Counted from the stretch's first letter, positions 53,365 to 61,540 are shown. The stretch: 64,000 bases of DNA from Microcaldota archaeon (GCA_021797745.1 JAJZZD010000002.1:1-64000); one strand, 5' to 3'. Translations and numbers: made by a program. Notes: generated by a model from the letters alone, not told the origin.

Positions 53365-53642
53365 GCAATCACCTTTGCATTCTTGAAAGTGTAATGACTT
53401 TCACACGCAGAGCAGCAGTTTGAATTTTTTGCATATATTTCCTTCACGAATTTTTCCGCAACAGCTTCATCGTTTGATTCGGCAACTACGACAAATCCGA
53501 AATCGCCGCTTGTTATGTTCACCTCCTTCACTCCGCTTATCATTGAAATCCTCATGGCAAAGTCCTTTGCATTCAGTTTTTCCTTCGGTTTGAGAAGGAA
53601 AAAGACTCGATGCTTATGTTTGTTGTTTTTCTTGCTGCGCAT
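53361..53642 (-). CDS. Small protein with ACT/Lrp-like fold features
   Basis: The 93-residue product, after a basic start, reads FFLLKPKEKLNAKDFAMRIS, GVKEVNITSGDFGFVVVAES, AEKFVKEIY, and ends with a cluster of two close cysteines (CCSAC). The beta-alpha-beta-beta pattern is that of ACT/RAM ligand domains of Lrp regulators without the DNA-binding part; this is an inference. It is preceded by a structured leader region and a TATA box (53869-53876). Confidence 0.7.
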   Translation of the reverse strand: MRSKKNNKHKHRVFFLLKPKEKLNAKDFAMRISMISGVKEVNITSGDFGFVVVAESNDEAVAEKFVKEIYAKNSNCCSACESHYTFKNAKVIA

Positions 53643-53848
53643 CAGACCACATCGGATCTATCAAAACTGCAATCACTAAACTGGCGCACAGGGTGGGTGT
53701 GGGGACAGAATAACCGCTGTGCGCCAGATAAGCAGGAAGTGGGTGGGATGGTGGGAACTGGAAAATTTGGTAATCTTATGCAAAAGGAGTGAGGGAAACG
53801 AATAACGTGTATTTCGTTTTTCAAACCGTTCATCTTCCCACCATCTAA
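53643..53848 (-). ncRNA. Candidate structured leader RNA of the 93-residue gene
   Basis: A minus-strand TATA box TTTAAATA (53869-53876) predicts a start near 53847. The transcript would begin with an arm (53835-53845) that pairs over 11 bp with 53747-53757, enclosing about 77 nt. It is followed by a perfect 11-bp hairpin, 53717-53727 with 53681-53691, with a 25-nt C-rich loop. The distal arm ends about 40 nt before the ATG. Two long perfect stems in a 200-nt leader suggest a riboswitch-like or other structured RNA. No known class is recognised. Confidence 0.5.
53767..53780 (-). repeat. CATAAGATTACCAA repeat, copy 1 (inverted)
   Basis: Exact copy on the minus strand, inside the loop enclosed by the 11-bp stem of the candidate leader RNA, preceded on that strand by CTCCTTTTG. 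Confidence 0.65.
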
Positions 53849-53868
53849 ATGTATTATGACTTTTGTTT

Positions 53869-53876
53869 TATTTAAA
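53869..53876 (-). promoter_or_regulatory. TATA box upstream of the structured leader
   Basis: TTTAAATA on the minus strand, preceded by a purine/pyrimidine BRE-like stretch. Its distance of about 25 nt to the first stem at 53845 fits archaeal transcription start rules. Confidence 0.5.
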
Positions 53877-54082
53877 AAGGAGAGGAAATAACAGTCAGGA
53901 AAAGATCGACTGTCTGAAAAATTATGATTTATTTCTGCATAAAGCTGTAAAGTCAGAAGTTTAACCCGTTGCGTTTACCCTCCGCGTAAATAACGTGTTT
54001 GACGAGAGAAAACGATGTCTATTTTCATGACAATGCTTAAATAGGCAAAAATTCACAATATATGTTGTAAGGTGGGAATACG
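53877..54082. other. Intergenic stretch with promoter of the Lrp-like regulator
   Basis: No coding frame is convincing here. A TATA-like element (CTTAAATAG, about 54036) and a GGTGG site about 8 nt before the GTG start serve the downstream regulator gene. Nothing else is seen. Confidence 0.5.
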
Positions 54083-55519
54083 GTGGATTTGCCTGCGGGG
54101 ATATCGAATAAACTGCATGAGCTGAAAGGCCAATACGACCACTACATCGAGGTCAAGAAAATACACAACAGCTACTGCGTGTTCCAGTCCATTACCAAAT
54201 ACGACAGGAAAAAGAAGAAGTCGAAGAAGGTGACCCATTATCTCGGCACGATACACGAAAGCGGCGAATTTGTTCCTGCAGTTCACAGGTCGAAGTTCGA
54301 GAATGTGGAGAACGGCAGCGGAAATGAAACCGCAGAAGAAGGTACCGTTAAAATAAAAGACAACGCCGAAGAGAGAGAACTTGATAACAAGATACTCACA
54401 GCATTGAGCATGAACGCAAGAATCGAGATGCCAAATCTTGGCAAACTTGTCGGCGTGAGTGAAGGCACGGCGAGGAACAGGGTCGAGAAACTAAAGAAGA
54501 AGTACGGTATTTCTTCTACTGCATTCATTGATAGGTCAAAACTTGGCTATTTTACCTTTATCTCATTAATAAAATTTAAAGACAGCGTCCCGAATCTAGG
54601 CGGATTAAAGGAGGCATTGGAAAATGAACCGAGAATTCTGCTTGCCATGTTCACAAAAGGTGACTATGACTTGATGCTACTTTTTATTGCCGAAGATAAT
54701 AACGCAGTATCTGATTTTACCTGGCATTTAAGGAAGGATACTGTCCTTGCGAAATACAACATGAAATTCTACACATCGTCATTTTTCAAGCAGTACGGCA
54801 ATATACCGATACGACAAAAAACGTTTGAACTTCTGAGTGATAAGGCATGGCATAGAACAAAGGAAAATCCAAGGCCGTTGCCAGGAGAATTAACACAAAG
54901 AGAAGTGAATGTGCTGAAAGAGCTTGCTTATGATGGTTTTGCAAAATTCATAGATATAGATAGAAAATATGGGTACGAACCTGGCGCGGCATACCACACA
55001 TACACAAAGTTAAGAGAAAGAAACGTGATACGGAGGATGACTATAACCATACGTAATTTGCCGATAAAATACTGCTCTGTACTGTTAATGGAAGACTCAA
55101 ATGGAGTGGAAATGCTAGAAACTAGGGCAAATCTTCTTAAAGAGATAATAGACGAGACAGAGCATGAAATTAATAAGTATGCACTTGTAGGAGAGGTAGA
55201 ACTGCCTAAAGGCTTTATTTTCATAATGCCCATCTTCGATGAAAATGAACTCATGCATACACAAGAAGAACTTCAGATAAAAATAAAAGGCAGAGAGATA
55301 AAAAGCCTAATTGCAACAAATATATTTGTTGGAACTCTCTGCTATGAAAGATATGACAATACTGATATTTTATGTAGCCAGTATCAGATATTGGCAAATG
55401 AGTATAAGGAAGTGCCCTGGATAGAGCCCAAAAACTACTTTGATAAGTTTGCCTTTAAGAAAACTGAAAAATTTGACCTTATTAAGCCACCAAAACCTGT
55501 GAAGCACATAATTAACTGA
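54083..55519 (+). CDS. Large Lrp/AsnC-like regulator with transposase-like N-terminus
   Basis: Three parts can be seen in 478 residues. Residues about 20-70 (NSYCVFQSITKYDRKKKKSKK, THYLGTI) resemble the N-terminal domain of IS4/IS1634 transposases. Residues about 95-145 form an Lrp-type HTH (LDNKILTALSMNARIEMPNLGKLV then GVSEGTARNRVEKL). The rest holds a ligand-like domain (about 150-250), a second HTH-like region (TQREVNVLKELAYDGF) and another alpha/beta domain. It is probably a transcription factor. The start is a GTG with GGTGGG upstream. A truncated second copy follows at 55662. Confidence 0.78.
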   Translation: MDLPAGISNKLHELKGQYDHYIEVKKIHNSYCVFQSITKYDRKKKKSKKVTHYLGTIHESGEFVPAVHRSKFENVENGSGNETAEEGTVKIKDNAEERELDNKILTALSMNARIEMPNLGKLVGVSEGTARNRVEKLKKKYGISSTAFIDRSKLGYFTFISLIKFKDSVPNLGGLKEALENEPRILLAMFTKGDYDLMLLFIAEDNNAVSDFTWHLRKDTVLAKYNMKFYTSSFFKQYGNIPIRQKTFELLSDKAWHRTKENPRPLPGELTQREVNVLKELAYDGFAKFIDIDRKYGYEPGAAYHTYTKLRERNVIRRMTITIRNLPIKYCSVLLMEDSNGVEMLETRANLLKEIIDETEHEINKYALVGEVELPKGFIFIMPIFDENELMHTQEELQIKIKGREIKSLIATNIFVGTLCYERYDNTDILCSQYQILANEYKEVPWIEPKNYFDKFAFKKTEKFDLIKPPKPVKHIIN

Positions 55520-55573
55520 TGCTATCGCTAACCTAAAACAAGATTAGCCGTTCCCATTTCCTCCTTCTCCTAC

Positions 55574-55587
55574 CATAAGATTACCAA
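55574..55587 (+). repeat. CATAAGATTACCAA repeat, copy 2
   Basis: The 14-bp sequence CATAAGATTACCAA occurs downstream of the regulator gene (55574-55587), downstream of its truncated copy (56151-56164) and inverted at 53767-53780 in the candidate leader. All are preceded by CTCCT within a few bases. They could be regulator binding sites or shared RNA elements. Confidence 0.65.
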
Positions 55588-55661
55588 TGATATTTCAACG
55601 TAACAGTTTAAAAAGGTATTGAAGACGCTTTTGTTGTAGAATAAACACTGCATTATGCCTC

Positions 55662-56093
55662 ATGATTGTTGAAACGCATATCAATCTTCTTCGGGAGATA
55701 ATAAGCGATACAGAGCAGGGAATCAACAAATACGCGCTTGTCGGTGATATTGAAGTTCCGAAAAGGGTCATTTTCTTCATGCCTGTATTCGATGAAAACG
55801 AGCTTGCACAAACACAAGAAGAAATGCAAAGAAAGCTAAAGGGCAGAGAAATAAGAAGCTTGATAGCTACAAATGTAATTGTAGGGGACTTTTGCTATAA
55901 AAGATTCGACAATACGGATATTTCTTGCAGTCAGTATCAGATACTGGCAAATGAGTACAAGATAGTTCCATGGGTGGAACCAAAAAGTTATTTTGACAAA
56001 TTCGATGCATTAATGCATAAAAGCTCAGAACCGATAGAATTACCTAAATTAAACATAAAGAGTAAATTAAATTACAAAATTAGCGAGATTTGA
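55662..56093 (+). pseudogene. Truncated tandem copy of the Lrp-like regulator
   Basis: The 143 residues align closely with the C-terminal part (about residue 350 onward) of the preceding protein. HINLLREIISDTEQGINKYALVGDIEVPK matches ANLLKEIIDETEHEINKYALVGEVELPK, and the block NTDISCSQYQILANEY is almost identical. The HTH and N-terminal parts are absent. The 3' flank is also duplicated (CTCCT and CATAAGATTACCAA after each copy). It may be a decayed duplicate, or a surviving ligand-binding half that modulates the full-length protein. Each quoted run is split here by its matching; see positions for full alignment. Confidence 0.65.
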
Positions 56094-56150
56094 ACACTTT
56101 GCTCTGACGTTTTAGCCTCCGGAGGCGCCGCCTGCTTCTCCTTCTCCTAG

Positions 56151-56164
56151 CATAAGATTACCAA
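56151..56164 (+). repeat. CATAAGATTACCAA repeat, copy 3
   Basis: Third exact copy, after CTTCTCCTTCTCCTAG. A perfect 12-bp palindrome GCCTCCGGAGGC lies just upstream at 56115-56126. Confidence 0.65.
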
Positions 56165-56223
56165 TTATACATGGAAAAGTAGGCTTTTAAACCTTGCCTT
56201 ACCCCTCGGCAACCGTTATTTTT

Positions 56224-56715
56224 TTACCTGTTTAAAGGTTTTTCCCAGACATAAACACGTCGCATCCTGATTTTTCTTCTTAGCATTCTTATACGCTTAT
56301 ATCCGAGTTTTTTGAACATATCGTTTGATATGACATTACCTACCCTTACTCTGCACTGTATCTTGTCCCAGCGCCTGGCTGGCTCGATTTCGAAGCTTCT
56401 AACAAGCAGTGTCCCGATTCCTTTGTGCCTATAGCTTTTTTTTACGGCAATCCATGTGATCCAGCACACGCTGGGTATGGACGGATAAAGATCTGCTACA
56501 GCAATGCCGGCCATCGTGCCGCCGACCGTCGCTATCCTAAAGATAGACCCGCCGCGTCTCATCAAACGTTCTATATTTTCTGGAGAGTAGTCCTCTTTGT
56601 TTCTGAGTATATCACGCGGCGTATAATATGCCGCTAATCCTTTTATGACATTTAGCAGTAGCGAAGAGGCCGCCTTGACCTCAGATTGCTTAAGTTCTCT
56701 TATTGCTACTTTCAC
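56224..56715 (-). CDS. GNAT-family N-acetyltransferase
   Basis: I start at a GTG giving MKVAIRELKQSEVKAAS, because a TATA box (TTTTAAAC, about 56745) sits 30 nt upstream; the longer frame to 56790 would begin before it. The acetyl-CoA binding motif A is ITWIAVKKSYRHKGIGTLLV, and motif B contains NVISNDMFKKLGYKR. It resembles RimI-like and other small-molecule acetyltransferases; substrate unknown. Confidence 0.85.
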   Translation of the reverse strand: MKVAIRELKQSEVKAASSLLLNVIKGLAAYYTPRDILRNKEDYSPENIERLMRRGGSIFRIATVGGTMAGIAVADLYPSIPSVCWITWIAVKKSYRHKGIGTLLVRSFEIEPARRWDKIQCRVRVGNVISNDMFKKLGYKRIRMLRRKIRMRRVYVWEKPLNR

Positions 56716-56891
56716 GCAATCAATACCTACTTCGCCATAAAAGTTTAAAAGTGTAGCAAGTAAGATTTTGCAGTATACTAAGCGCTGCATTATGCCTCAT
56801 TTTTCAGCCAGAGCCAAAGGCAGACTGATAGGCGGATATTTCTGTATTTGAAACTAGAACTGAGAAAAATACACAAGGCATTGCTGCTGAA

Positions 56892-58106
56892 TCAGTCGAC
56901 GAACAGCTTCGCGAAGACCTTTGCGTCAGTCAGCATGTCATCGATATGCGCGTATTCATTCGGGCTGTGGGCAACCTCCTCTATCTTTGCCCACACAACT
57001 GCTGGCCAGCCCTTGTACCTGAAAAATGCAGCAACTGTGCCCCCGCCTATTCCCACAAATTTTGCCTTTGTTCCATTTACCGATAAAATGGATTTTTTAA
57101 GCAGCTTTGAAATTTCTGATTTTGGACTTGTAGGTTTGGCTGAATCTGCCCTGTTAAAAACGTCTATACTTATTTTAACGCCTTTGAAATCCTTTCCTTT
57201 CGCAATCCTTTGTACATCGGAAAGCACGCTGTCGAGGCTATATTCGGGCAACACCCTGCAGTCTATGTAAAATACCTCAGTACCTGGAATTATGTTGACA
57301 CTGTCGACGTTTTTCTCATGCTTGGTCATTTCAAATGTAGAACCTGGCGCAATCTTGAACAACTTATTTCTCTTAGTATATTTCTTGTGCAGGTAAGCGT
57401 CTACTTTTTCGAGGAACTTTACAGAATACCTGAAGGCATTCTTCCCCATATGCGGTATGCTTGCATGCACCTGTTTTCCGTGAACTGTTATTTTCAGCCA
57501 AAGCGCGCCTTTTTCTGCTATTTCTATTTCGTCTCCTTTTGAATTTCCAGAGTCTGGCACAAGGTACATATCATTCTGCTTGAATATGCTTTCCTTAATA
57601 AGTTTCTTTACCCCGTATTCGCTTCCGAGTTCTTCGTCAGCAACAAGCGCGATACCGTAATTGTATTTTATATTGGCTCTTGCTTCCTTTAGCGCCTTAA
57701 GCGCGAACATTGCAGAGATTACGTCCTGCCCGTTGTCGCTCGTGCCCCTGCCATATACCTTTCCTCCAATTACCTTGGCTTGGTATGGATTGGTCTTCCA
57801 CAACTTTATGTCTCCTTCAGAAACGGTATCTATGTGCGGCATTATCCACAATGTTCTTTTTTTATCACCGAAAACTCCGATTACGTTTGAACGGTCCGTT
57901 TTTGTAGAATCTTTGTAAGAGTATATTTTAGTGTGCAGACCCCAGCCTTCAAGTACCTTCTTCAGGAATTCGGCGCGCTTCTTTTCCCCCGTACCACCAC
58001 TTAGCGGAGAAACTGATTTTATGGCTATCATTTTTGACATGGTATTTATCATTTCTGGCTTGTAACCGTCTATTTTCTTAATTATTCGACTAAACTCTTT
58101 TCCCAT
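56892..58106 (-). CDS. M20-family metallopeptidase
   Basis: The 404-residue protein has the two-zinc site of M20 peptidases: MPHIDTV (H and catalytic Asp), GTSDNGQD (bridging Asp), VADEELGS (catalytic and metal Glu), PDSGN (Asp) and AHSPNEYAHIDD (distal His). A lid dimerisation domain lies between. Relatives are ArgE, DapE and diaminoacyl or peptide hydrolases; the actual substrate is unclear. Confidence 0.9.
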   Translation of the reverse strand: MGKEFSRIIKKIDGYKPEMINTMSKMIAIKSVSPLSGGTGEKKRAEFLKKVLEGWGLHTKIYSYKDSTKTDRSNVIGVFGDKKRTLWIMPHIDTVSEGDIKLWKTNPYQAKVIGGKVYGRGTSDNGQDVISAMFALKALKEARANIKYNYGIALVADEELGSEYGVKKLIKESIFKQNDMYLVPDSGNSKGDEIEIAEKGALWLKITVHGKQVHASIPHMGKNAFRYSVKFLEKVDAYLHKKYTKRNKLFKIAPGSTFEMTKHEKNVDSVNIIPGTEVFYIDCRVLPEYSLDSVLSDVQRIAKGKDFKGVKISIDVFNRADSAKPTSPKSEISKLLKKSILSVNGTKAKFVGIGGGTVAAFFRYKGWPAVVWAKIEEVAHSPNEYAHIDDMLTDAKVFAKLFVD

Positions 58107-58196
58107 GCAGGTACATTCAAAATAAGACTTTTAATCATTTGCCTGTCTTGCCGAAATTTCAAGCCAAAATTTAAATAGGGCCTATGCTGAAATTAT

Positions 58197-58910
58197 TTGA
58201 AAGGCATGACAAAACTTAGCGCTGATACTTCAATATTTCAAAGGACGTATTATGATAAGCAGGATAATGATTCAGTAGGCGTAAAATCCCTTCACGTTTT
58301 GCTGCGGGAATTTTACAAAAGGGAAAAATTAAACAGCAAGGGGACTCTGATCATCGGAGCAAATGATGGATCTGAGACTGAAAACACTTTTGATGGTACG
58401 CTGCTGGATATTAATTTTGAAGCATGCCAGAAAGCAGCTGCTATCAGGCCGCTTGCGCGCGTAAAATGCGCAAATGCCATCGAACTGCCTTTCAAAGATA
58501 ACGAATTTGATTATTCAGTTTTGTCATTGGTCCTATCGCAGATAAATTCAGAAGAGCCCGCGTGTGTCACAGAAGCGTATGCGGAGGCGCTGCGCGTTTC
58601 TAAATACGCGGTTTGGATAGTAGATACTACTGAACGCATCACAATAAGCAGCTACGAAGACAAAAATAAAGACACCAAAGAAACAGAAAAATATTTTTCG
58701 CCAATATATCTCGACCCAGTAAACATAAGGAAAATAGGCGGTTCTTTCGAATGGGAAAAGGTAGCACCTATTTTGCAGACAAGCTTTCCTGGCAATTGCG
58801 GAATCACAAGGGATCCTACCGGAATAAGTTATACTGTAGAGATATTCGCGGTCATGAAAGATAGCAAGGCTATCTCGCGCTCACAATCTTTATCACGTCG
58901 TTGTCCTTAA
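58197..58910 (+). CDS. Class I SAM-dependent methyltransferase-like protein
   Basis: Residues about 40-125 show a Rossmann methyltransferase order: TLIIGANDGSE (motif I-like), LLDINFEACQKA (acidic end of strand 2), VKCANAIELPFKDNEFDYSVLSLVLSQI (motif for SAM-binding and strand 4). Motif I lacks the usual GxGxG, so binding is uncertain. The start could be the ATG at 58206. Its end overlaps the YchF-type gene by about 40 nt. Confidence 0.7.
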   Translation: MKGMTKLSADTSIFQRTYYDKQDNDSVGVKSLHVLLREFYKREKLNSKGTLIIGANDGSETENTFDGTLLDINFEACQKAAAIRPLARVKCANAIELPFKDNEFDYSVLSLVLSQINSEEPACVTEAYAEALRVSKYAVWIVDTTERITISSYEDKNKDTKETEKYFSPIYLDPVNIRKIGGSFEWEKVAPILQTSFPGNCGITRDPTGISYTVEIFAVMKDSKAISRSQSLSRRCP

Positions 58911-60036
58911 GCACGTAGTCCTTTCCTATCCTTGTCTTCCTCTTTGCGTCGATTGCATAGAGCATGCCTTTTGCAAGTTCTGTATGTATCTTTGCAGCAA
59001 GGTCCTGCGCGTTCGACCCGATCTGCAAAAGTATGGCATCTGGCAAAACGTTTCCGTTATGGTCAGTATACTTGTTTTCATCCTCTACAGGATACACGAC
59101 CATGTTTTTCAAGAGGTCGAATGTAGCAGCATTGATGAGCTCCTGAATGCCCGTAGTTTTATGCACATTAAGATAGCCTGAAATATAATCAAGGGCTTTT
59201 TTCTGACCGCCCGATACCTCTTTTTTTATCTCGAACGAGGAAGAGCCTGGCACATAATCGATTATGCCGCTCTTAGCCGCTTTTACCAGCGTAAGTTCTA
59301 TCGCGCCCGAACACCCTATCACGATATTGTCCTTGAGCCTTGATTTCAGCGCCTCCAACGCGCCATCTTTTGCGGCATCCTGCTTGTTCGCAGCCACTAT
59401 TATGGGCTTGTTTATTTTTATGAGGCTGTCGGCGAACGCGTATATGTCTTCCTTCTTCCATTTTATCTCAGATGTCCTAAGATAGCTCATGTCTGCAGCT
59501 TTGCGTATCTGCTCGAGCGAAATGTTAAAGCCTGCAAGTATTTCCTTCAAAGCCGCATCGCCATCCGGCCTTCTGTAAATGTTTGCCATGTGCTTTTCGA
59601 GTATGCTGCCTAGCCAATTGGCAATCTCTTTTTTTACCATTAACACCTCGTCGGCGGGGTCTGAATGCTCGCAGTGGTTCCCTTGCATGTCTGTCTTGCT
59701 GGTCAAATCCACCACCTGTATGAGAGCGTCTGCCTGCATGAGGTCGTTCAGGAACTGGTTGCCCATGCCTTTTCCAGAGCTTGCATCCGGCACGAGCCCG
59801 GCAACGTCGACTATGTTTATGGGCATTCTTCTTATTCCATTAATGCACATCGAGTTCCTGGGATTGCACTTGACATTCAATTCCTGGTCTACGCAGGGTT
59901 TGTTTGCATACGCGACTCCGAAATTCGGCTTTATTGTCGTGAACGGGTAGTCGGCTATGTCCACATCTGTTTTCGTGACAGCAGAGAAAATCGTGGACTT
60001 GCCCTTGTTGGGCGCCCCTACCAATCCTATTATCAT
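58870..60036 (-). CDS. OBG/YchF-type GTPase with TGS domain
   Basis: G1 is GAPNKGKSTIFSA, G3 is DVAGLVPDASSGKGMGNQF and G4-like is AANKQDAAK. A cysteine-bearing insert (NVKCNPRNSMCINGI) and helical domain follow, with a TGS domain at the end (KDYVLKDNDVIKIV). The archaeal form of this ribosome-associated nucleotide hydrolase fits well. GGTGCGTTA precedes the ATG. Confidence 0.93.
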   Translation of the reverse strand: MIIGLVGAPNKGKSTIFSAVTKTDVDIADYPFTTIKPNFGVAYANKPCVDQELNVKCNPRNSMCINGIRRMPINIVDVAGLVPDASSGKGMGNQFLNDLMQADALIQVVDLTSKTDMQGNHCEHSDPADEVLMVKKEIANWLGSILEKHMANIYRRPDGDAALKEILAGFNISLEQIRKAADMSYLRTSEIKWKKEDIYAFADSLIKINKPIIVAANKQDAAKDGALEALKSRLKDNIVIGCSGAIELTLVKAAKSGIIDYVPGSSSFEIKKEVSGGQKKALDYISGYLNVHKTTGIQELINAATFDLLKNMVVYPVEDENKYTDHNGNVLPDAILLQIGSNAQDLAAKIHTELAKGMLYAIDAKRKTRIGKDYVLKDNDVIKIVSAR

Positions 60037-60128
60037 TAACGCACCTGCAGGTCAGTTTTAGGAAGCAATTAATAAAAATATGAGAGTAAGAAACAATACT
60101 GCATGGTGCCAAGCCTATGCGGCATAAA

Positions 60129-60214
60129 GCAGGGGTGACAGAGTTTGGCCAAATGTGACAGGTTCAGGGCCTGTTCTCTTTGTGAGTGCGTGAGTTCAAA
60201 TCTCACCCCCTGCA
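60129..60214 (+). tRNA. tRNA-Leu(CAG)
   Basis: Acceptor GCAGGGG pairs with CCCCTGC (60207-60213), discriminator A. The anticodon stem ACAGG/CCTGT encloses TTCAGGG with anticodon CAG. The long variable arm (TCTCTTTGTGAG region) marks a class II tRNA, and the T arm is GTGAG, TTCAAAT, CTCAC. Mobile-element remnants lie directly downstream, as after tRNA-Pro. Confidence 0.94.
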
Positions 60215-60295
60215 CATTATATTTACTTTTCAACATTCATTCTTTTGAAATGTGAAGCACTTAATGTATTTAATAATTAACTGACTAATTTCGCT

Positions 60296-60639
60296 ATGGA
60301 ATTACTGAATGATGCAGACATCGTAGAAATTAATAAAAAGGTTGGCGAAAAGGGAGTGGTATTGAATAAAGCCAACCTCGAATTTGTTGTATATGCTTTA
60401 AGCAAAAATGCCCCGCTTGAGAAAAAGGCCGGCGATTGCTATACAATATCATAAGTTCGCATATTTTTCTGGATGGAAATAAGAGAACTGCTTTTGTTTG
60501 TGTAGCCACATTTCTTGAAATAAACGGCAAAAAATTCAATCTAAAAGATGACGACGTTCTCAATCTTGTGTATGGCGTAGCTAACGGCAAGTATAATATA
60601 TCTGAAATTGAAGATATTATAAAGGGTCACGTAAAATGA
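60296..60639 (+). pseudogene. Fic/Doc-family toxin, frameshifted
   Basis: The first frame (from 60296) gives MELLNDADIVEINKKVGEK and ends early at 60454. The next frame continues LLYNIISS and then HIFLDGNKRTA, the Fic/Doc active-site motif. Joining them needs one extra base near 60438. Doc proteins kinase-phosphorylate EF-Tu and are toxins of small TA pairs. A single-base lesion has probably inactivated it, unless it is a sequencing error. No Phd-like antitoxin lies before it. Confidence 0.78.
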
Positions 60640-60746
60640 GAACTTTTGTTGAAAAGGTCGTAGATAAGTTGATTCGTGAAAGGAAGAAGTTACTTGAAGA
60701 AATGGCTAGCGAAACTTACGCGAAAAAACTTCGCAAGGCACAGTGA
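60636..60746 (+). CDS. Small charged peptide after Doc, possibly chimeric
   Basis: The 36-residue frame (MRTFVEKVVDKLIRERKKLL, then EEMASETYAKKLRKAQ) overlaps the Doc stop by 4 nt. Its final codons run into an integrase fragment in another frame, so the original C-terminus may have been lost by recombination. Function unknown. Confidence 0.35.
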   Translation: MRTFVEKVVDKLIRERKKLLEEMASETYAKKLRKAQ

Positions 60747-60864
60747 TCCCAGCACCACGATGACCTACATAAGCACTAGGAAAGAAGAACTATACAAGGA
60801 AATAAACAACGCTTTCGGAATTAACGAAGCAGTCGGCCTGAAAGCAAGGCTGTCAAGAGTATAG
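60735..60864 (+). pseudogene. Tyrosine recombinase fragment (C-terminal end)
   Basis: The frame contains ARHSDPSTTMTYISTRKEEL, then YKEINNAFGI. This is the end of an archaeal phage-type integrase (the H-x-D-x-S-T-T region with the catalytic Tyr in TYISTR). Everything upstream of the His motif is missing. It is probably the remnant of the element that once used the neighbouring tRNA-Leu gene. Confidence 0.7.
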
Positions 60865-60867
60865 AGC

Positions 60868-61266
60868 CTACCGTTTTCTATAGCCGAAGATTTTGTCGTA
60901 TTCTTCATGATCTATTATATCCAGTACATCAAGCCAGATTGAGAGTATCTCAACTTCTGTGTCCTCTCTCTGTGGCTGCTTTATAGTGTATATCATGCGC
61001 CAAGCTCCTGAGAGATTGACCTTCCATAAGTTTGTAACTTCATAGAGCGAGATGTATTTCTGAGCTACATTCTTCTTTGGTATGTGGATTCCGTAGTCAT
61101 AATCAACCTTCAATATGGCTATCTTGTTATCTATTGATTTCAGGAGCGTCTGGTGGAAGGAGTCAGTTATGCCTTTTGACGTATCCTCCGCAACTTTCTT
61201 CTTTATGGCTAGGTAAGCGTCTTTTGCATCCCCTAACAGCTTTATCGAAACTCGTTTCTCTACCAA
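60868..61266 (-). CDS. RelE/ParE-like toxin candidate
   Basis: From the TTG at 61266 the 132-residue product reads MVEKRVSIKLLGDAKDAYL, LYEVTNLWKVNLSGAWRMIYTI (the RelE-fold block with R and Y), and a C-terminal basic YRKR. It resembles archaeal RelE-superfamily mRNA interferases. The frame extends upstream in the antitoxin gene but that part is a shadow. The gene starts 5 nt after the antitoxin's stop codon. Confidence 0.65.
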   Translation of the reverse strand: MVEKRVSIKLLGDAKDAYLAIKKKVAEDTSKGITDSFHQTLLKSIDNKIAILKVDYDYGIHIPKKNVAQKYISLYEVTNLWKVNLSGAWRMIYTIKQPQREDTEVEILSIWLDVLDIIDHEEYDKIFGYRKR

Positions 61267-61270
61267 GTCA

Positions 61271-61537
61271 TCACACCGGTAAGCCTTCCTGCTCGGCCTT
61301 CTCCAGCTTCTTGCTGGGGTTGAATGTCCAGATGAAGCCCTTCTTGGTCTCAAGCACCATGCCACGCTTCTCCATGTAGTCAAGCGCAAGGTTAAGGGTC
61401 GAGCGCATTACACCAGTCTGCAATCTAGCCAATATCTGGTTCCGGCTGACTGGGTTGTTGGCCTTCTTGACTACCTCCTCTATTGCCAATATTGTCTTAA
61501 GTGTGGGATAATGAACGACCTCTTTCTGTAGCTGCAT
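61271..61537 (-). CDS. Winged-helix antitoxin candidate
   Basis: The 88-residue protein is a winged helix: TILAIEEVVKKANNPVSRNQILARLQ, then STLNLALDYMEKRGMVLETKKGFIW. It is encoded directly before the RelE-like gene, so a toxin-antitoxin role with autoregulation is likely. A TATA element (CTTATATATC, about 61573) and GGTG before the ATG support expression. Confidence 0.7.
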   Translation of the reverse strand: MQLQKEVVHYPTLKTILAIEEVVKKANNPVSRNQILARLQTGVMRSTLNLALDYMEKRGMVLETKKGFIWTFNPSKKLEKAEQEGLPV

Positions 61538-61540
61538 AAT

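Noticed and set aside
53642-53833. Minus-strand frame of 63 codons in front of the 93-residue gene
   Set aside because: It covers the stem-loops of the leader candidate, has a composition rich in Pro, His and Cys without any motif, and shares no ribosome binding site.
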